DNA of 64,000 nt from Methyloligella sp. GL2 (GTDB lineage: Bacteria; Pseudomonadota; Alphaproteobacteria; Rhizobiales; Methyloligellaceae). The DNA is taken from assembly GCF_013341275.1 (NCBI RefSeq), contig NZ_CP054476.1:2778988-2842987 (forward strand), read 5' to 3'. Below the pieces are notes generated by a model that was not told where the DNA came from, made no database searches, and was given only the letters and a program-made list of their open reading frames with translations. The translations under genes were made by a program, and so were the position numbers. This document shows positions 20,011 to 28,150 of the stretch, piece after piece (the first letter of the stretch is position 1; every line of letters starts with the position of its first letter).

Positions 20011-20817
20011 CTATTCGAGCCCCTCGGGCATCGGCGGCGGCTTCTTTTCCTTCAGGGAATCGGGGTTCACCGAGCGAATCCAGGCGATGATCTTCCAAAG
20101 ATCGTCCTCGGATTTGATCGCCGAGCCCATGGCTGGCATCGGACCGACGACGTTCTCGGAGCCCTTGCGGGTCATGCCGTAATCCTTCTGCAGCCCATCG
20201 CTGCCGACGGTGACGATGCGGAACAGCGTGTCGTCATCGGCGCCATAGACCCAGACCGGATTGGTCAGCGGCGGGCACATGCCGCCCCCGCCGGTGCCGC
20301 CGTGACAGCCATTGCAGGAAAGGCCCATATAGAGCTTGTGGCCTTCCTCGGCGACGGACTGATAATCGGTGTAAGGGTTCTTCAGCTCGCCTTGCGGCGT
20401 GTTCTTCACCGCTTCCTCCGGCGTCATGGTGCCGGCCTCGCCGGCATCGGCAGCGGCGCCTTCTTCCTCGCTTGCCGCATTGGCCTCGGCTTGCATTTTT
20501 TCGGCGTCGGCTTCCGCCTCACCGACCGCTTCGCCAGCGGCCACCTCGGCATCGGTCGGCGGCGACACGTCGCTGCCGCCAGCGACTTCCGGCTCCATGG
20601 TGCCGGGAGCGCCGGCATCGGCGGCAGCACCCTCCTCCTCAGCCTCGCCGACCATCTGATTCTCTTCCTGGTCAAGCGTGGCTTCGGCCTCGCCGGGCGT
20701 TACGGCGCTTTGCTCGGTCTGATCGGCTTTGCTGGTGTCTTCGTCTTCGGAACCGCAGGCGGTTAAGGCAGCGGCGCTCAAAATCAGGACGCAGATCGTC
20801 ACAGTGAGTCGATGCAT
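20011..20817 (-). CDS. c-type cytochrome lipoprotein
   Basis: 268 aa. A lipoprotein signal (LSAAALTAC, lipobox Cys21) is followed by a long acidic Ala/Glu-rich linker (about 22-140) and a class I cytochrome domain with CNGCH and a downstream Met-containing VVGPMPAMGSAI that may give the sixth ligand. Phrases such as NPVWVYGADDDTLFRIVTVGSDG and LWKIIAWIRS recall cytochromes serving PQQ dehydrogenases; that role is inference. The linker holds two copies of an EEEGAAADAG unit. GGAGGAAG precedes ATG 20817; further upstream the frame is open but not homologous. It is a paralogue of the next gene. Confidence 0.85.
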   Translation of the reverse strand: MHRLTVTICVLILSAAALTACGSEDEDTSKADQTEQSAVTPGEAEATLDQEENQMVGEAEEEGAAADAGAPGTMEPEVAGGSDVSPPTDAEVAAGEAVGEAEADAEKMQAEANAASEEEGAAADAGEAGTMTPEEAVKNTPQGELKNPYTDYQSVAEEGHKLYMGLSCNGCHGGTGGGGMCPPLTNPVWVYGADDDTLFRIVTVGSDGLQKDYGMTRKGSENVVGPMPAMGSAIKSEDDLWKIIAWIRSVNPDSLKEKKPPPMPEGLE

Positions 20818-20980
20818 TTGGCTTCCTCCATAACCGTGCATTCGATCGCGCGCGGACCCGCCTTCCCGGGGCGTTGTTTTCGCCGCGCACAACCTATGGA
20901 GGAAATCTAATGCAAAAATTCCCAGACCATTCCAGGAAAAACTTCCCGAAGCTGCACGCATCGCGTGGGCGGGATTGCGT

Positions 20981-21460
20981 CTATTGCGCGGTGCCGGCGC
21001 CGGAAGCGCGGCTGCGCAGCCAGGTCACGATCTTCCAAAGATCGCGGTCGGTCTCAATCAGCGAGCCCATGCCGGGCATCGGCCCGACCTTGGTCTCGCG
21101 GGCCTTGCGGCGATAGCCGGCTTGCTGCAGCGGGCCGGTGCCGATGGCGATCAGGCGGAACAACGTGTCGTCGTCGTCGCCATAGACCCAGACCGAATTG
21201 ATGGCCGATGGACAGACATGGCCCGAGGCGTCGGCGCCGTGACAGCCGACGCATTCGGATTTCGCGAACAAGGCTTTGCCTTCGGCGGCAATGGCCGCAT
21301 CGCTCGGATCGAAGGGGTTCTTCAGCGCGCCTTGCGGGGTGGCCGCGACCCGCTCTCCGGGAGTCATCACCGTTTCGGGACCGGGCACGCGGCCGATGCT
21401 GAAGACGAGCAGAGCGAGCCCTACGATGCCGATCAGGAGTGCGACGAGCATCCGCGGCAT
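20981..21460 (-). CDS. membrane-anchored c-type cytochrome
   Basis: 159 aa with an N-terminal transmembrane anchor (LVALLIGIVGLALLVFSIG) and a single CVGCH heme site. It is a clear paralogue of the 20011-20817 cytochrome: both share TPQGxLKNP, an NSVWVYGDDDDTLFRLIAIG-type block, VGPMPxMGS and LWKIVTWLRS. It lacks the acidic linker and is anchored by a helix, not a lipid. It starts 10 bp after glyS, so it is probably expressed from the glyQS transcript. Likely a periplasm-facing electron carrier whose partner is unknown. Confidence 0.85.
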   Translation of the reverse strand: MPRMLVALLIGIVGLALLVFSIGRVPGPETVMTPGERVAATPQGALKNPFDPSDAAIAAEGKALFAKSECVGCHGADASGHVCPSAINSVWVYGDDDDTLFRLIAIGTGPLQQAGYRRKARETKVGPMPGMGSLIETDRDLWKIVTWLRSRASGAGTAQ

Positions 21461-21470
21461 GGCGCCGGCT

Positions 21471-23552
21471 TCAGCCTTCGATCTTGGAGAAATCGGCGAC
21501 CGTATGGGTGGCGGCGCGGATGCGGTTCAGAAGCTTCAGCCGGTTGACGCGCAGCAGCGGATCGTCGGCATTGACGGTGACGCGGTCGAAGAAGGCATCG
21601 ACGGGTCCGCGCAGCTTGGCGAGCGCGCCCATCACCGCCTCGAAATCCTCATGCTCGATGGCGCTAGCGATCAGCGGCTCGGCGGCGTCCAGCTCCTCGG
21701 CCAGCGCCACCTCTTCCTCCATGCCGAACAGGGCCGGATCGGGCGCGCCGTCATAGCGCGTTCCGTCCTTCTTCTCCTCGATGCGCAGGATGTTGTTGGC
21801 GCGCTTGGCCCCGATCAAAAGATTGGCGCCGTCTTCGGTCTCCAGGAATTTGCCCAGTGCTTCGACACGGCGGACGATCATCAGAAGGTCGTCCTGGCCG
21901 GGAAGCGAGAACACGGCATCGATCAAATCGTGACGGGCGCCTTGGTCGCGGAGATAGACTTTCAGGCGGTCGGCGAAGAAGCCGAGGAGGTTCTTCTCCG
22001 TCTCTTCCTCTTTGCCGTCCAGCCCGTGGATGGCCGGGTCGAGCCCGGCCATGACGATGGAGAGGGTCTTCATCAACGGCAGGCGGAGGCCGTTCTCCAG
22101 CACGATGCGGATGACACCCAGCGCAGCGCGGCGGAGCGCGAAGGGATCCTTCGAGCCGGTCGGCTTCTCGTCGATGGCCCAGAACCCGACCAGCATGTCC
22201 AGCTTGTCGGAAAGCGCCACGGCGATGGAGACCGAGTCTTCCGGCACCGCATCGGACGGCCCCATGGGCTTGTAATGGGCGGCGATGGCGTCGGCGACGT
22301 CCGGATGCTCGCCCTCTTCCAGAGCGTAGTAGCGGCCCATGATGCCTTGCAGCTCGGGGAACTCGCCGACCATCTCGGAGACCAGATCGGCCTTGCACAG
22401 CATGGCGGCGCGCTCCGAATCCTCGGTATCGGCGCCGATCAGCTTGGCCAGCTCCACGGCCAGTTTCCGGATGCGCTGGATGCGGTCGTATTGGGTGCCG
22501 AGCTTCTCGTGGAAGACGATATCCTTCAGCCGCGGTGTGGCATTCTCAAGCGCGATCTTGCGATCCTGATCGAAGAAGAACTTGGCGTCGGCCAGGCGCG
22601 CACGGATCACCCGCTCATTGCCGGCAGTGATGGCCTTGCCGCCGTCCTTGGCTTCGAGGTTGGAGACCAGAACGAAGCGGTTGGCGAGCTTGCCGTCAGG
22701 CGCTGTGACCGAAAAGCATTTCTGATGCGCCTTCATGGTGGTGGCCAGCACCTCCGGCGGCACGTCCAGGAAGCTTTCGTCGAAGCTTCCCATCAGCGGC
22801 ACCGGCCATTCGGTGAGGCCGGCATTCTCGGCAATCAGCGCTTCGTCCTCGATCAGCGACAGCCCTTCCGCTTCGCACAGCGCCTTGGCACGGCTGCGGA
22901 TTACGTCGCGGCGCTCTTCCGTATCGAGGATGACCTTGGCGGCGCGGAGCTTCTTCTCGTAATCGGCGAAATCTTTCACCGCGAAGGGCTCCGGCGCCAG
23001 GAAGCGGTGGCCGCGGGTCTCGCCGCCGGAGATCAGCCCGTCGATCTCAAACGGGATCACCTCGCCGTTGAATAGGCAGAGCACCGAATGCAGCGGGCGC
23101 ACCCAGCGGAGTTTGCCGGCGCCCCAGCGCATGGATTTCGGCCAGGGGAAATTATTGACGATGACCGGCACCACCTCGGCGACGATCACCGGGGTCGGGC
23201 GCCCTTCCCGCTCGATATTGGCGACGTAGAACTCGCCCTTCTTGTCGGACTGGATTTCCGCCTCGTCGATGGAGGAAAGTCCGGCCGATTTCAGGAAGCC
23301 TTCGAGCGCCTTTTCCGGCGCACCGACACGGGGGCCTTTACGCTCCTCGGAGACATTGGGCGAGGCGACGGGGACGCCCTCGATCACCGCGGTCAGGCGG
23401 CGCGGGGTGGAACAGCTTTTGACGGCGCCGACTTCGAGCCCGGCCTGTTTCAGCCCGTCCTCAAGCAGACGCGCCAGCTCGCGCTCGGCCGCGGCCTGCA
23501 TGCGCGCGGGGATCTCCTCGGAGAACAGCTCAAGCAGAAGTTCGCCGCTCAT
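21471..23552 (-). CDS. glyS: glycyl-tRNA synthetase beta subunit
   Basis: A 693-aa beta subunit of the alpha2-beta2 GlyRS. Typical parts are [15 protein letters not shown] at the N-terminus, [56 protein letters not shown] and the C-terminal anticodon-binding DALR-like region. Around residue 500 a segment reading [15 protein letters not shown] is encoded by a palindromic repeat (22030-22052), an in-frame insertion also found as a family in the intergenic region near 35 kb. The start overlaps the glyQ stop by ATGA. Confidence 0.95.
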   Translation of the reverse strand: MSGELLLELFSEEIPARMQAAAERELARLLEDGLKQAGLEVGAVKSCSTPRRLTAVIEGVPVASPNVSEERKGPRVGAPEKALEGFLKSAGLSSIDEAEIQSDKKGEFYVANIEREGRPTPVIVAEVVPVIVNNFPWPKSMRWGAGKLRWVRPLHSVLCLFNGEVIPFEIDGLISGGETRGHRFLAPEPFAVKDFADYEKKLRAAKVILDTEERRDVIRSRAKALCEAEGLSLIEDEALIAENAGLTEWPVPLMGSFDESFLDVPPEVLATTMKAHQKCFSVTAPDGKLANRFVLVSNLEAKDGGKAITAGNERVIRARLADAKFFFDQDRKIALENATPRLKDIVFHEKLGTQYDRIQRIRKLAVELAKLIGADTEDSERAAMLCKADLVSEMVGEFPELQGIMGRYYALEEGEHPDVADAIAAHYKPMGPSDAVPEDSVSIAVALSDKLDMLVGFWAIDEKPTGSKDPFALRRAALGVIRIVLENGLRLPLMKTLSIVMAGLDPAIHGLDGKEEETEKNLLGFFADRLKVYLRDQGARHDLIDAVFSLPGQDDLLMIVRRVEALGKFLETEDGANLLIGAKRANNILRIEEKKDGTRYDGAPDPALFGMEEEVALAEELDAAEPLIASAIEHEDFEAVMGALAKLRGPVDAFFDRVTVNADDPLLRVNRLKLLNRIRAATHTVADFSKIEG
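22030..22052. repeat. palindromic repeat inserted in glyS
   Basis: ATGGCCGGG (22030-22038) and CCCGGCCAT (22044-22052) form a 9-bp stem with a 5-nt loop, flanked by GTGG and GACG. The stem, loop and flanks resemble the copy at 35108-35130. It is in frame and read as [10 protein letters not shown], a peptide widely produced by such repeats in alphaproteobacteria (recalled knowledge). Confidence 0.75.
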
Positions 23553-24484
23553 GCGCCACCTGCTTCGGTCTTGAGCCAGGCGGCGCAGCAGGCCTTAGCC
23601 AGGTCGCGCACCTTGAGGATATAGCCCTGGCGCTCGGTGACGGAGATGACGCCGCGGGCATCCAGCAGATTGAAGATGTGCGAGGCCTTGATGCACTGGT
23701 CATAGGCCGGCAGCACCATCTCGTGGCGGCTGCCATTCTCGCCCTTCTCCAGCAGCGCCTTGCATTCGGTCTCGGCGTCGCGGAACTGGTTGAACAGCAG
23801 CTTGGTGTCGGCATATTCGAAATCGTAGCGGGAATATTCCTGCTCGGCCTGAAGGAAGACGTCGCCGTATTTGACGCGGGAGTCTCCCTCGCCGCCGTTG
23901 AAGTCGAGATCGTAGACCCGGTCGACGCCCTGCACATACATGGCCAGCCGCTCCAGCCCGTAGGTGAGCTCGCCGGTGACCGGCTCGCAGTCGAAGCCGC
24001 CGACCTGCTGGAAGTAGGTGAACTGCGAGACCTCCATGCCGTCGCACCAGACCTCCCAGCCAAGCCCCCAGGCGCCCAGCGTCGGGCTCTCCCAGTCATC
24101 CTCGACGAAGCGGACGTCGTGGTTGAGGAGGTCGATACCGATCGCGGCGAGGCTCTCCAGATAGAGCTGTTGGATATTCTGCGGCGAGGGCTTCAGCACC
24201 ACCTGGAACTGATAATAATGCTGCAGACGGTTGGGGTTCTCACCGTAGCGGCCATCCTTGGGACGGCGGCAGGGCTGCACATAGGCGGCGCTCCACGGCT
24301 TCGGCCCGAGCGAGCGCAGCGTGGTCGCCGGATGAAACGTGCCCGCCCCCATCTCCATGTCGTAAGGCTGCAGGATCACGCAGCCTTTGCTTGCCCAATA
24401 GCGCTGCAGCGTCAGGATCAAATCCTGGAAGGAGAGCGGCGCCTTCGGCGCAGGCGCGGGGCTGGATTGTTCAGGTTGAGCCAT
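23549..24484 (-). CDS. glyQ: glycyl-tRNA synthetase alpha subunit
   Basis: A 311-aa class II synthetase subunit that activates glycine and charges tRNA-Gly with GlyS. Landmarks: [80 protein letters not shown] and [13 protein letters not shown] (motif 3). ATG at 24484 gives the conserved N-terminus after a short Pro/Ala-rich lead; an earlier in-frame start adds seven residues. First gene of the glyQ-glyS-cytochrome run. Confidence 0.96.
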   Translation of the reverse strand: MAQPEQSSPAPAPKAPLSFQDLILTLQRYWASKGCVILQPYDMEMGAGTFHPATTLRSLGPKPWSAAYVQPCRRPKDGRYGENPNRLQHYYQFQVVLKPSPQNIQQLYLESLAAIGIDLLNHDVRFVEDDWESPTLGAWGLGWEVWCDGMEVSQFTYFQQVGGFDCEPVTGELTYGLERLAMYVQGVDRVYDLDFNGGEGDSRVKYGDVFLQAEQEYSRYDFEYADTKLLFNQFRDAETECKALLEKGENGSRHEMVLPAYDQCIKASHIFNLLDARGVISVTERQGYILKVRDLAKACCAAWLKTEAGGA

Positions 24485-24631
24485 AGTCGCTAAAGCGTGT
24501 CGCAAAGGGTCTGGAGGCGTATCGCCTGTTTGGACGGGCGGGACGAGCTGCGGGAACGATGCGTACCCGCCTCTCTATTTCGGATCGAAAGCTTAAGATC
24601 AAGCACCGTTACAGCAAGAAACCGGACGCTT

Positions 24632-24841
24632 TCACGAAAGATCGGATTGCTGCGGGCGGTAGATCCCGGTCGCCGGGTCCTGCTCCAGCTTGGTGCCGAG
24701 GCTTTCGCGGCGCTGATGCTCGGCCATGGCGTCGCGAGCCTCGCGCAGATCGGCAGCGACCCGGTCTTGGGCGGTCTTGAACCATTTGCGGGCCAGCAGC
24801 AGGCCGGCACCGGCGGCGAGAAGGACGATCACTTGAGGCAT
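24632..24841 (-). CDS. small single-pass membrane protein
   Basis: 69 aa: one transmembrane helix at the N-terminus (PQVIVLLAAGAGLLLARKWF) and a charged cytoplasmic helix (ADLREARDAMAEHQRRESLG) ending in DPATGIYRPQ. Proteins of this look are common in Hyphomicrobiales next to S49 peptidase genes; function unknown. It lies 19 bp after the S49 peptidase stop, in the same direction. Confidence 0.65.
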   Translation of the reverse strand: MPQVIVLLAAGAGLLLARKWFKTAQDRVAADLREARDAMAEHQRRESLGTKLEQDPATGIYRPQQSDLS

Positions 24842-24860
24842 GGCTTATCCCCTTAACGGG

Positions 24861-25811
24861 CTAGAGCCCATATCGCGACCACAAGGCGCGCGCTTCGAGC
24901 GAGGAGATTAGATCGTCGGCGAGGCCGCCAGGCAAGGCGCGAAGCGCCGCTCCCAGATCGGAGGCGCCCAGTTGAACGCCGACTTGCGGCTTGCGGCGGA
25001 ACCAACCGGTCTTGGTCTGCACCATCTTGAGGCGGACATCGGAGCCGTAGATCTCACGCATCTTGCTGCGAAGATCGGAGAGACCGTCGATCAGGCCCAG
25101 CTCATGCGCCTTCTTGCCGGACCAGAACTCGCCGGTGAAAAGCTCCTCGCCGGCAGCCTCGATCTTGGCGCCGCGGCGCTGCTTGACCAGACCGACAAAG
25201 GCGGCATGGACATCGCGCTGCACCGCCTTGATGCGCTCCACATCCTCCGCCTTTTCCGGCTGGAAGGCGTCCAGGGTCGATTTGGAGCCGCCGGCGGTAT
25301 AGACGCGGCGCTCGATGCCGAGGCGGTTGATCATCTCGTGGAAGCCGAAGCTGGCGGAGATCACGCCGATGGAACCGACGATGGAGCTGGTATCGGCGTA
25401 GATCTCATCGCCCGCCAGCGCCAGGAGATAGCCGCCGGACGCGGCAACGTCCTCGGCGAAGACATAGACCTTGATGTCCTTCTCGTCGGCAAGCGCGCGG
25501 ATGCGCCGGTAGATCAGAGTGGACTGCACCGGCGAGCCACCGGGGGAATTGATCTGAATGGCGACGGCCTTGGCGCCGCTCATGGAGAAGGCCTTGTCGA
25601 TGGCGCCGGCGACGCCGGAGAGGGTCAGGCCGGGGCGCAGCGGCGTCACGGCACCGATGGTGCCGGAGAAGCGCAGCACCGGCACGACATTGCCGGGCTC
25701 GAACCAGCTCTTGCCCGGAAAGGGCGGCATGCGGTCGAGAAAGCTCTTCGGCTGCACGGCGTCTTCGGGCGTTGCGGGGGGCGGTGACTGAGGGGGTGTG
25801 GGGTTTTCCAT
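24861..25811 (-). CDS. S49 family serine peptidase (SppA/SohB-like)
   Basis: A 316-aa protein of the signal peptide peptidase A family. A Pro-rich N-terminus precedes a single ClpP-like catalytic domain. The nucleophile Ser lies in AEDVAASGGYLLALAGDEIY and the general base Lys in TAGGSKSTLDAFQPEKAEDV, with IQINSPGGSPVQSTLIYRRI earlier. The single-domain length fits SohB/SppA short forms that trim membrane-bound peptides. No clear transmembrane helix is visible, so membrane attachment is uncertain. ATG at 25811 is used; a TTG farther upstream adds unconserved residues. Confidence 0.88.
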   Translation of the reverse strand: MENPTPPQSPPPATPEDAVQPKSFLDRMPPFPGKSWFEPGNVVPVLRFSGTIGAVTPLRPGLTLSGVAGAIDKAFSMSGAKAVAIQINSPGGSPVQSTLIYRRIRALADEKDIKVYVFAEDVAASGGYLLALAGDEIYADTSSIVGSIGVISASFGFHEMINRLGIERRVYTAGGSKSTLDAFQPEKAEDVERIKAVQRDVHAAFVGLVKQRRGAKIEAAGEELFTGEFWSGKKAHELGLIDGLSDLRSKMREIYGSDVRLKMVQTKTGWFRRKPQVGVQLGASDLGAALRALPGGLADDLISSLEARALWSRYGL

Positions 25812-26023
25812 GGCGCTAGAACGTATAGACGGTTGCGGCGAAATCAAGCGGTGCGCCTTGGCGGCCGGTTCTGCGACGGCCCCTAAGCTTTCCTTAAGCG
25901 AATTTCACCTTGTTCCGCCGTTTTTCGCTCCCTATTTGATATTCTATCCGTTGCTGGACGTTCGAGGATGTGCGGTGGGATTTCCTGTGCCGAGGAACCG
26001 CAGATCTGCAAGGAGGAACGACG

Positions 26024-26293
26024 ATGAAGAAGGTTCTGACCTTTGCCTTTGCGGCGGGTGTCCTTCTATTGGCGGGTATTGCGGTTCCCACCCAGAGCGC
26101 CCAGGCCGGCGTTAGCGTCTATGTCGGCCCGCGTTATGGCTATGGCTACGGCTATTATCGGCGGCCTTATTACGGCTACCGCTATTACCGCTACCCTTAC
26201 GCCTATTACCCCTATTGGCGGCGGCCTAATTACTACCACTACCGTCGGCCCTATCGCCATTACCGCAAATATTATCGCCGGCGTTGGCGCTAG
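26024..26293 (+). CDS. Tyr/Arg-rich small secreted protein
   Basis: 89 aa: signal peptide (KKVLTFAFAAGVLLLAGIAV, cleavage near AQA) and a mature part of about 60 residues made almost only of Tyr, Arg, Pro and Gly (for example YGYGYGYYRRPYYGYRYYR). No known domain. AAGGAGGAACG is a strong ribosome-binding site, and a clean terminator follows, so this is a stand-alone gene that is probably well expressed. Surface or envelope location is inferred. Confidence 0.75.
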   Translation: MKKVLTFAFAAGVLLLAGIAVPTQSAQAGVSVYVGPRYGYGYGYYRRPYYGYRYYRYPYAYYPYWRRPNYYHYRRPYRHYRKYYRRRWR

Positions 26294-26325
26294 GCGATTA
26301 CGCACCCAGTCTCAAAGGTTCCGAA

Positions 26326-26361
26326 GGGCCGCTCTCGTGCAAGATCGAGGGCGGCCCTTTT
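26326..26361 (+). terminator. rho-independent terminator
   Basis: GGGCCGC (26326-26332) pairs with GCGGCCC (26351-26357), extended by TCTCG/CGAGG, followed by TTTT. Ends the 26024-26293 transcript. Confidence 0.75.
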
Positions 26362-26404
26362 GATTTTCGCCCCCATTTCAGCCGCTTCGATACCTTCCAC
26401 CAGG

Positions 26405-26443
26405 CTGAACGCCAGATGAACGGCGCGTCCAGCTTCGGTTCAG
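26405..26443. promoter_or_regulatory. phased TGAAC repeats with inverted GTTCAG
   Basis: CTGAAC (26405-26410) and ATGAAC (26416-26421) are 11 bp apart on one helical face, and the complementary GTTCAG follows at 26438-26443. The block is 94 bp before the start of the second Tyr-rich gene. I read it as a regulator-binding or promoter element; the protein is not known. Confidence 0.4.
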
Positions 26444-26536
26444 CGCGGCTCCTCTAAAACCACCTCCAGGATTTGAGCCGCGTGGCTCAGCCACAGGCCG
26501 GGCGCCGGTACGGCGTCCACTTTGGAGGGTTCTTCG

Positions 26537-26842
26537 ATGCTGAAATATCTGCTTCTCGGCGCTGCCGCTCTGGGCCTTGCAACGCTGGCGCCGGTGGGTC
26601 TTGGCGCCGGCAAGGCGGAGGCCGCCTCGGCGACCATTCAGGTCCACTACAACAATTGGAACCGCGGCTATTACCGCGGCCAGGGCTATCGCCGCGGATA
26701 CGGCTACCGCCGCCCCTATTACGGTTATCGCCAGCCCTATTACGGCTACCGCTACCGTCCGCGCTGCTCCTATCAGCCTGCCGTCGCCTATTGGAGCCCA
26801 GGTTTCGCCTTCGGCGCCGGCAATCGGCTGGTCTGCCGCTAA
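26537..26842 (+). CDS. Tyr/Arg-rich small secreted protein
   Basis: 101 aa: signal peptide (LKYLLLGAAALGLATLAPVG, cleavage near AEA), then a Tyr/Arg/Gly repeat region (RRPYYGYRQPYYGYRYRP) and a C-terminal part with two Cys (RCSYQPAV, RLVCR) that may form a disulfide. It shares the YYGYR repeat style with the neighbouring 26024-26293 gene and may be a diverged duplicate. GGAGGG precedes the ATG; a strong terminator follows. Confidence 0.75.
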   Translation: MLKYLLLGAAALGLATLAPVGLGAGKAEAASATIQVHYNNWNRGYYRGQGYRRGYGYRRPYYGYRQPYYGYRYRPRCSYQPAVAYWSPGFAFGAGNRLVCR

Positions 26843-26910
26843 CCCGCCCGACTTTACCCCGCTGGACCGGTGACGGCGTTCTCGTCCGCCCGCCTCGCCG
26901 GTCCTGCCTG

Positions 26911-26959
26911 AAGGCCGCCGTCTCCGCCCCCCGCTTGGAGCGGCGGCCTTCTCTTTTTT
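26911..26959 (+). terminator. rho-independent terminator
   Basis: AAGGCCGCCG (26911-26920) and CGGCGGCCTT (26941-26950) form a perfect 10-bp stem followed by a T-rich tract (TCTCTTTTTT type, 26950-26959). Ends the second Tyr-rich gene and faces the convergent methyltransferase gene. Confidence 0.85.
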
Positions 26960-26981
26960 GGAATGCTTGTTTCGTGTCCGA

Positions 26982-27782
26982 TCAGGAGATGAAGAGCGGT
27001 GCACCGGCCCGCAGCACCGCTTCGGCGGGCGGGGTGTAGCCGCCCTTCCCGTCATGCAGGACGAGGCCCGGCAGAAGCTCCAGCCCGCCGCGCCGTCCCT
27101 TGATGCCGCGCACCAGAATGCGGCTCGCCGGAGCGCCGGGCTTGGCAAATAGCGGAAATACCCGAAGCGCGCCGAAACGCGGCTGCAAGAGCTGCAACAG
27201 CTCCGGCAGCACCTCCGGCCGGTGGATGATGGTCAGAGCGGCCCGCGCCGCCGCCATGGCGGTGAGGAAACGCACCCAGGCGGCAAGCCCGCCTTCGGCC
27301 ATGACATGGGCCTTCTCCGCCTCCGGTGCGGAGCGCACGCTGCCGGCGCGGTAATAGGGCGGGTTGGCGATGACATGGGAGAAACTCTCGCGGGCGAGGC
27401 CGGTCTCGGCCAGCCGCTTGCCCGGCGCGGTCACGTCGGCCTCGATGACCCCGTATCGCTCCGAAAAGCCGTTGCGTTCGCCATTCTGGCGGGCCAGCGC
27501 GCAAAGCGCCGGATCGGTCTCCACTGCGGTGACCTGCAGGGACGGGAAACGCGACAGCAGGCAAAGCCCGGCGACCCCTGCGCCGGCGCCGGCATCCAGG
27601 ATGCGCAAGCCTTCCCCGCCGTTTCCGCCCGCTGCGTCTTGAATCGCGGCGGCGGCAAGGAACACGGTATCGGAGCCCGCACGATGGCCGGTTCTCGGCT
27701 GCAGAGCGTGAAACCGCCCGCCGAGAAAGCCATCGAGGCTGGTCGCCGCGCCGCTCACTTCACTGTTGGACGCTTGGGACAT
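26982..27782 (-). CDS. COG4123/TrmN6-like methyltransferase
   Basis: A 266-aa SAM-dependent methyltransferase: GGRFHALQPRTGHRAGSDTV at the N-terminus, SAM-binding ILDAGAGAGVAGLCLL, and the N6-adenine catalytic motif IANPPYYRAG (NPPY). This order is typical of the tRNA1(Val) A37 N6-methyltransferase family (TrmN6/YfiC, COG4123). The exact RNA target is not proven. ATG at 27782 lies 4 bp after the DUF2007 stop; the longer frame upstream overlaps that gene. Confidence 0.85.
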   Translation of the reverse strand: MSQASNSEVSGAATSLDGFLGGRFHALQPRTGHRAGSDTVFLAAAAIQDAAGGNGGEGLRILDAGAGAGVAGLCLLSRFPSLQVTAVETDPALCALARQNGERNGFSERYGVIEADVTAPGKRLAETGLARESFSHVIANPPYYRAGSVRSAPEAEKAHVMAEGGLAAWVRFLTAMAAARAALTIIHRPEVLPELLQLLQPRFGALRVFPLFAKPGAPASRILVRGIKGRRGGLELLPGLVLHDGKGGYTPPAEAVLRAGAPLFIS

Positions 27783-27786
27783 GTGT

Positions 27787-28020
27787 TCAGACAGCACCGT
27801 CACGGCCTGCGGCATGCTCGATGCCGGCATCGGCGAGCAGCCGCTTGGCTTGCGCCAGAGCGTCGTCCTCGACCAGGACGCGGCGCGGCAAAACGCCAAG
27901 CGATCCTTCCATGACGCTCATATTGGCGTCCGCGACAATGAAGCCCAACTCGGCTTCGGAAAGCAGCGCGCTGACATAGGAAATCAGCACAGCATCATTG
28001 CTTCTGAGCAATTCCTTCAT
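27787..28020 (-). CDS. DUF2007 domain protein
   Basis: A 77-aa protein (MKELLRSNDAVLISYVSALL, AELGFIVADANMSVMEGS, LPRRVLVEDDALAQAKRLL). This is the DUF2007 fold, a small ferredoxin-like domain related to putative signal-transducing or metal-free PII-like proteins; function is not known. Coupled to the downstream methyltransferase gene (4-bp gap) and divergent from the polyprenyl synthase. Confidence 0.85.
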   Translation of the reverse strand: MKELLRSNDAVLISYVSALLSEAELGFIVADANMSVMEGSLGVLPRRVLVEDDALAQAKRLLADAGIEHAAGRDGAV

Positions 28021-28150
28021 AGATAGAGCCCTGTCTTGCCCTTCTTGCCGCCTTGACCTTATATCCGGCGGGCTGAATATAGGGCGTCATTTGGGGCGTC
28101 CTGGCGAAAAAAGTCTTGGAAAGTCTCAGAAACCCTTGGGGAGAGTGACC

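Noticed and set aside
21276..23075. 599-codon plus-strand frame
   Set aside because: Antisense to glyS and the cytochrome gene; no recognisable domain.
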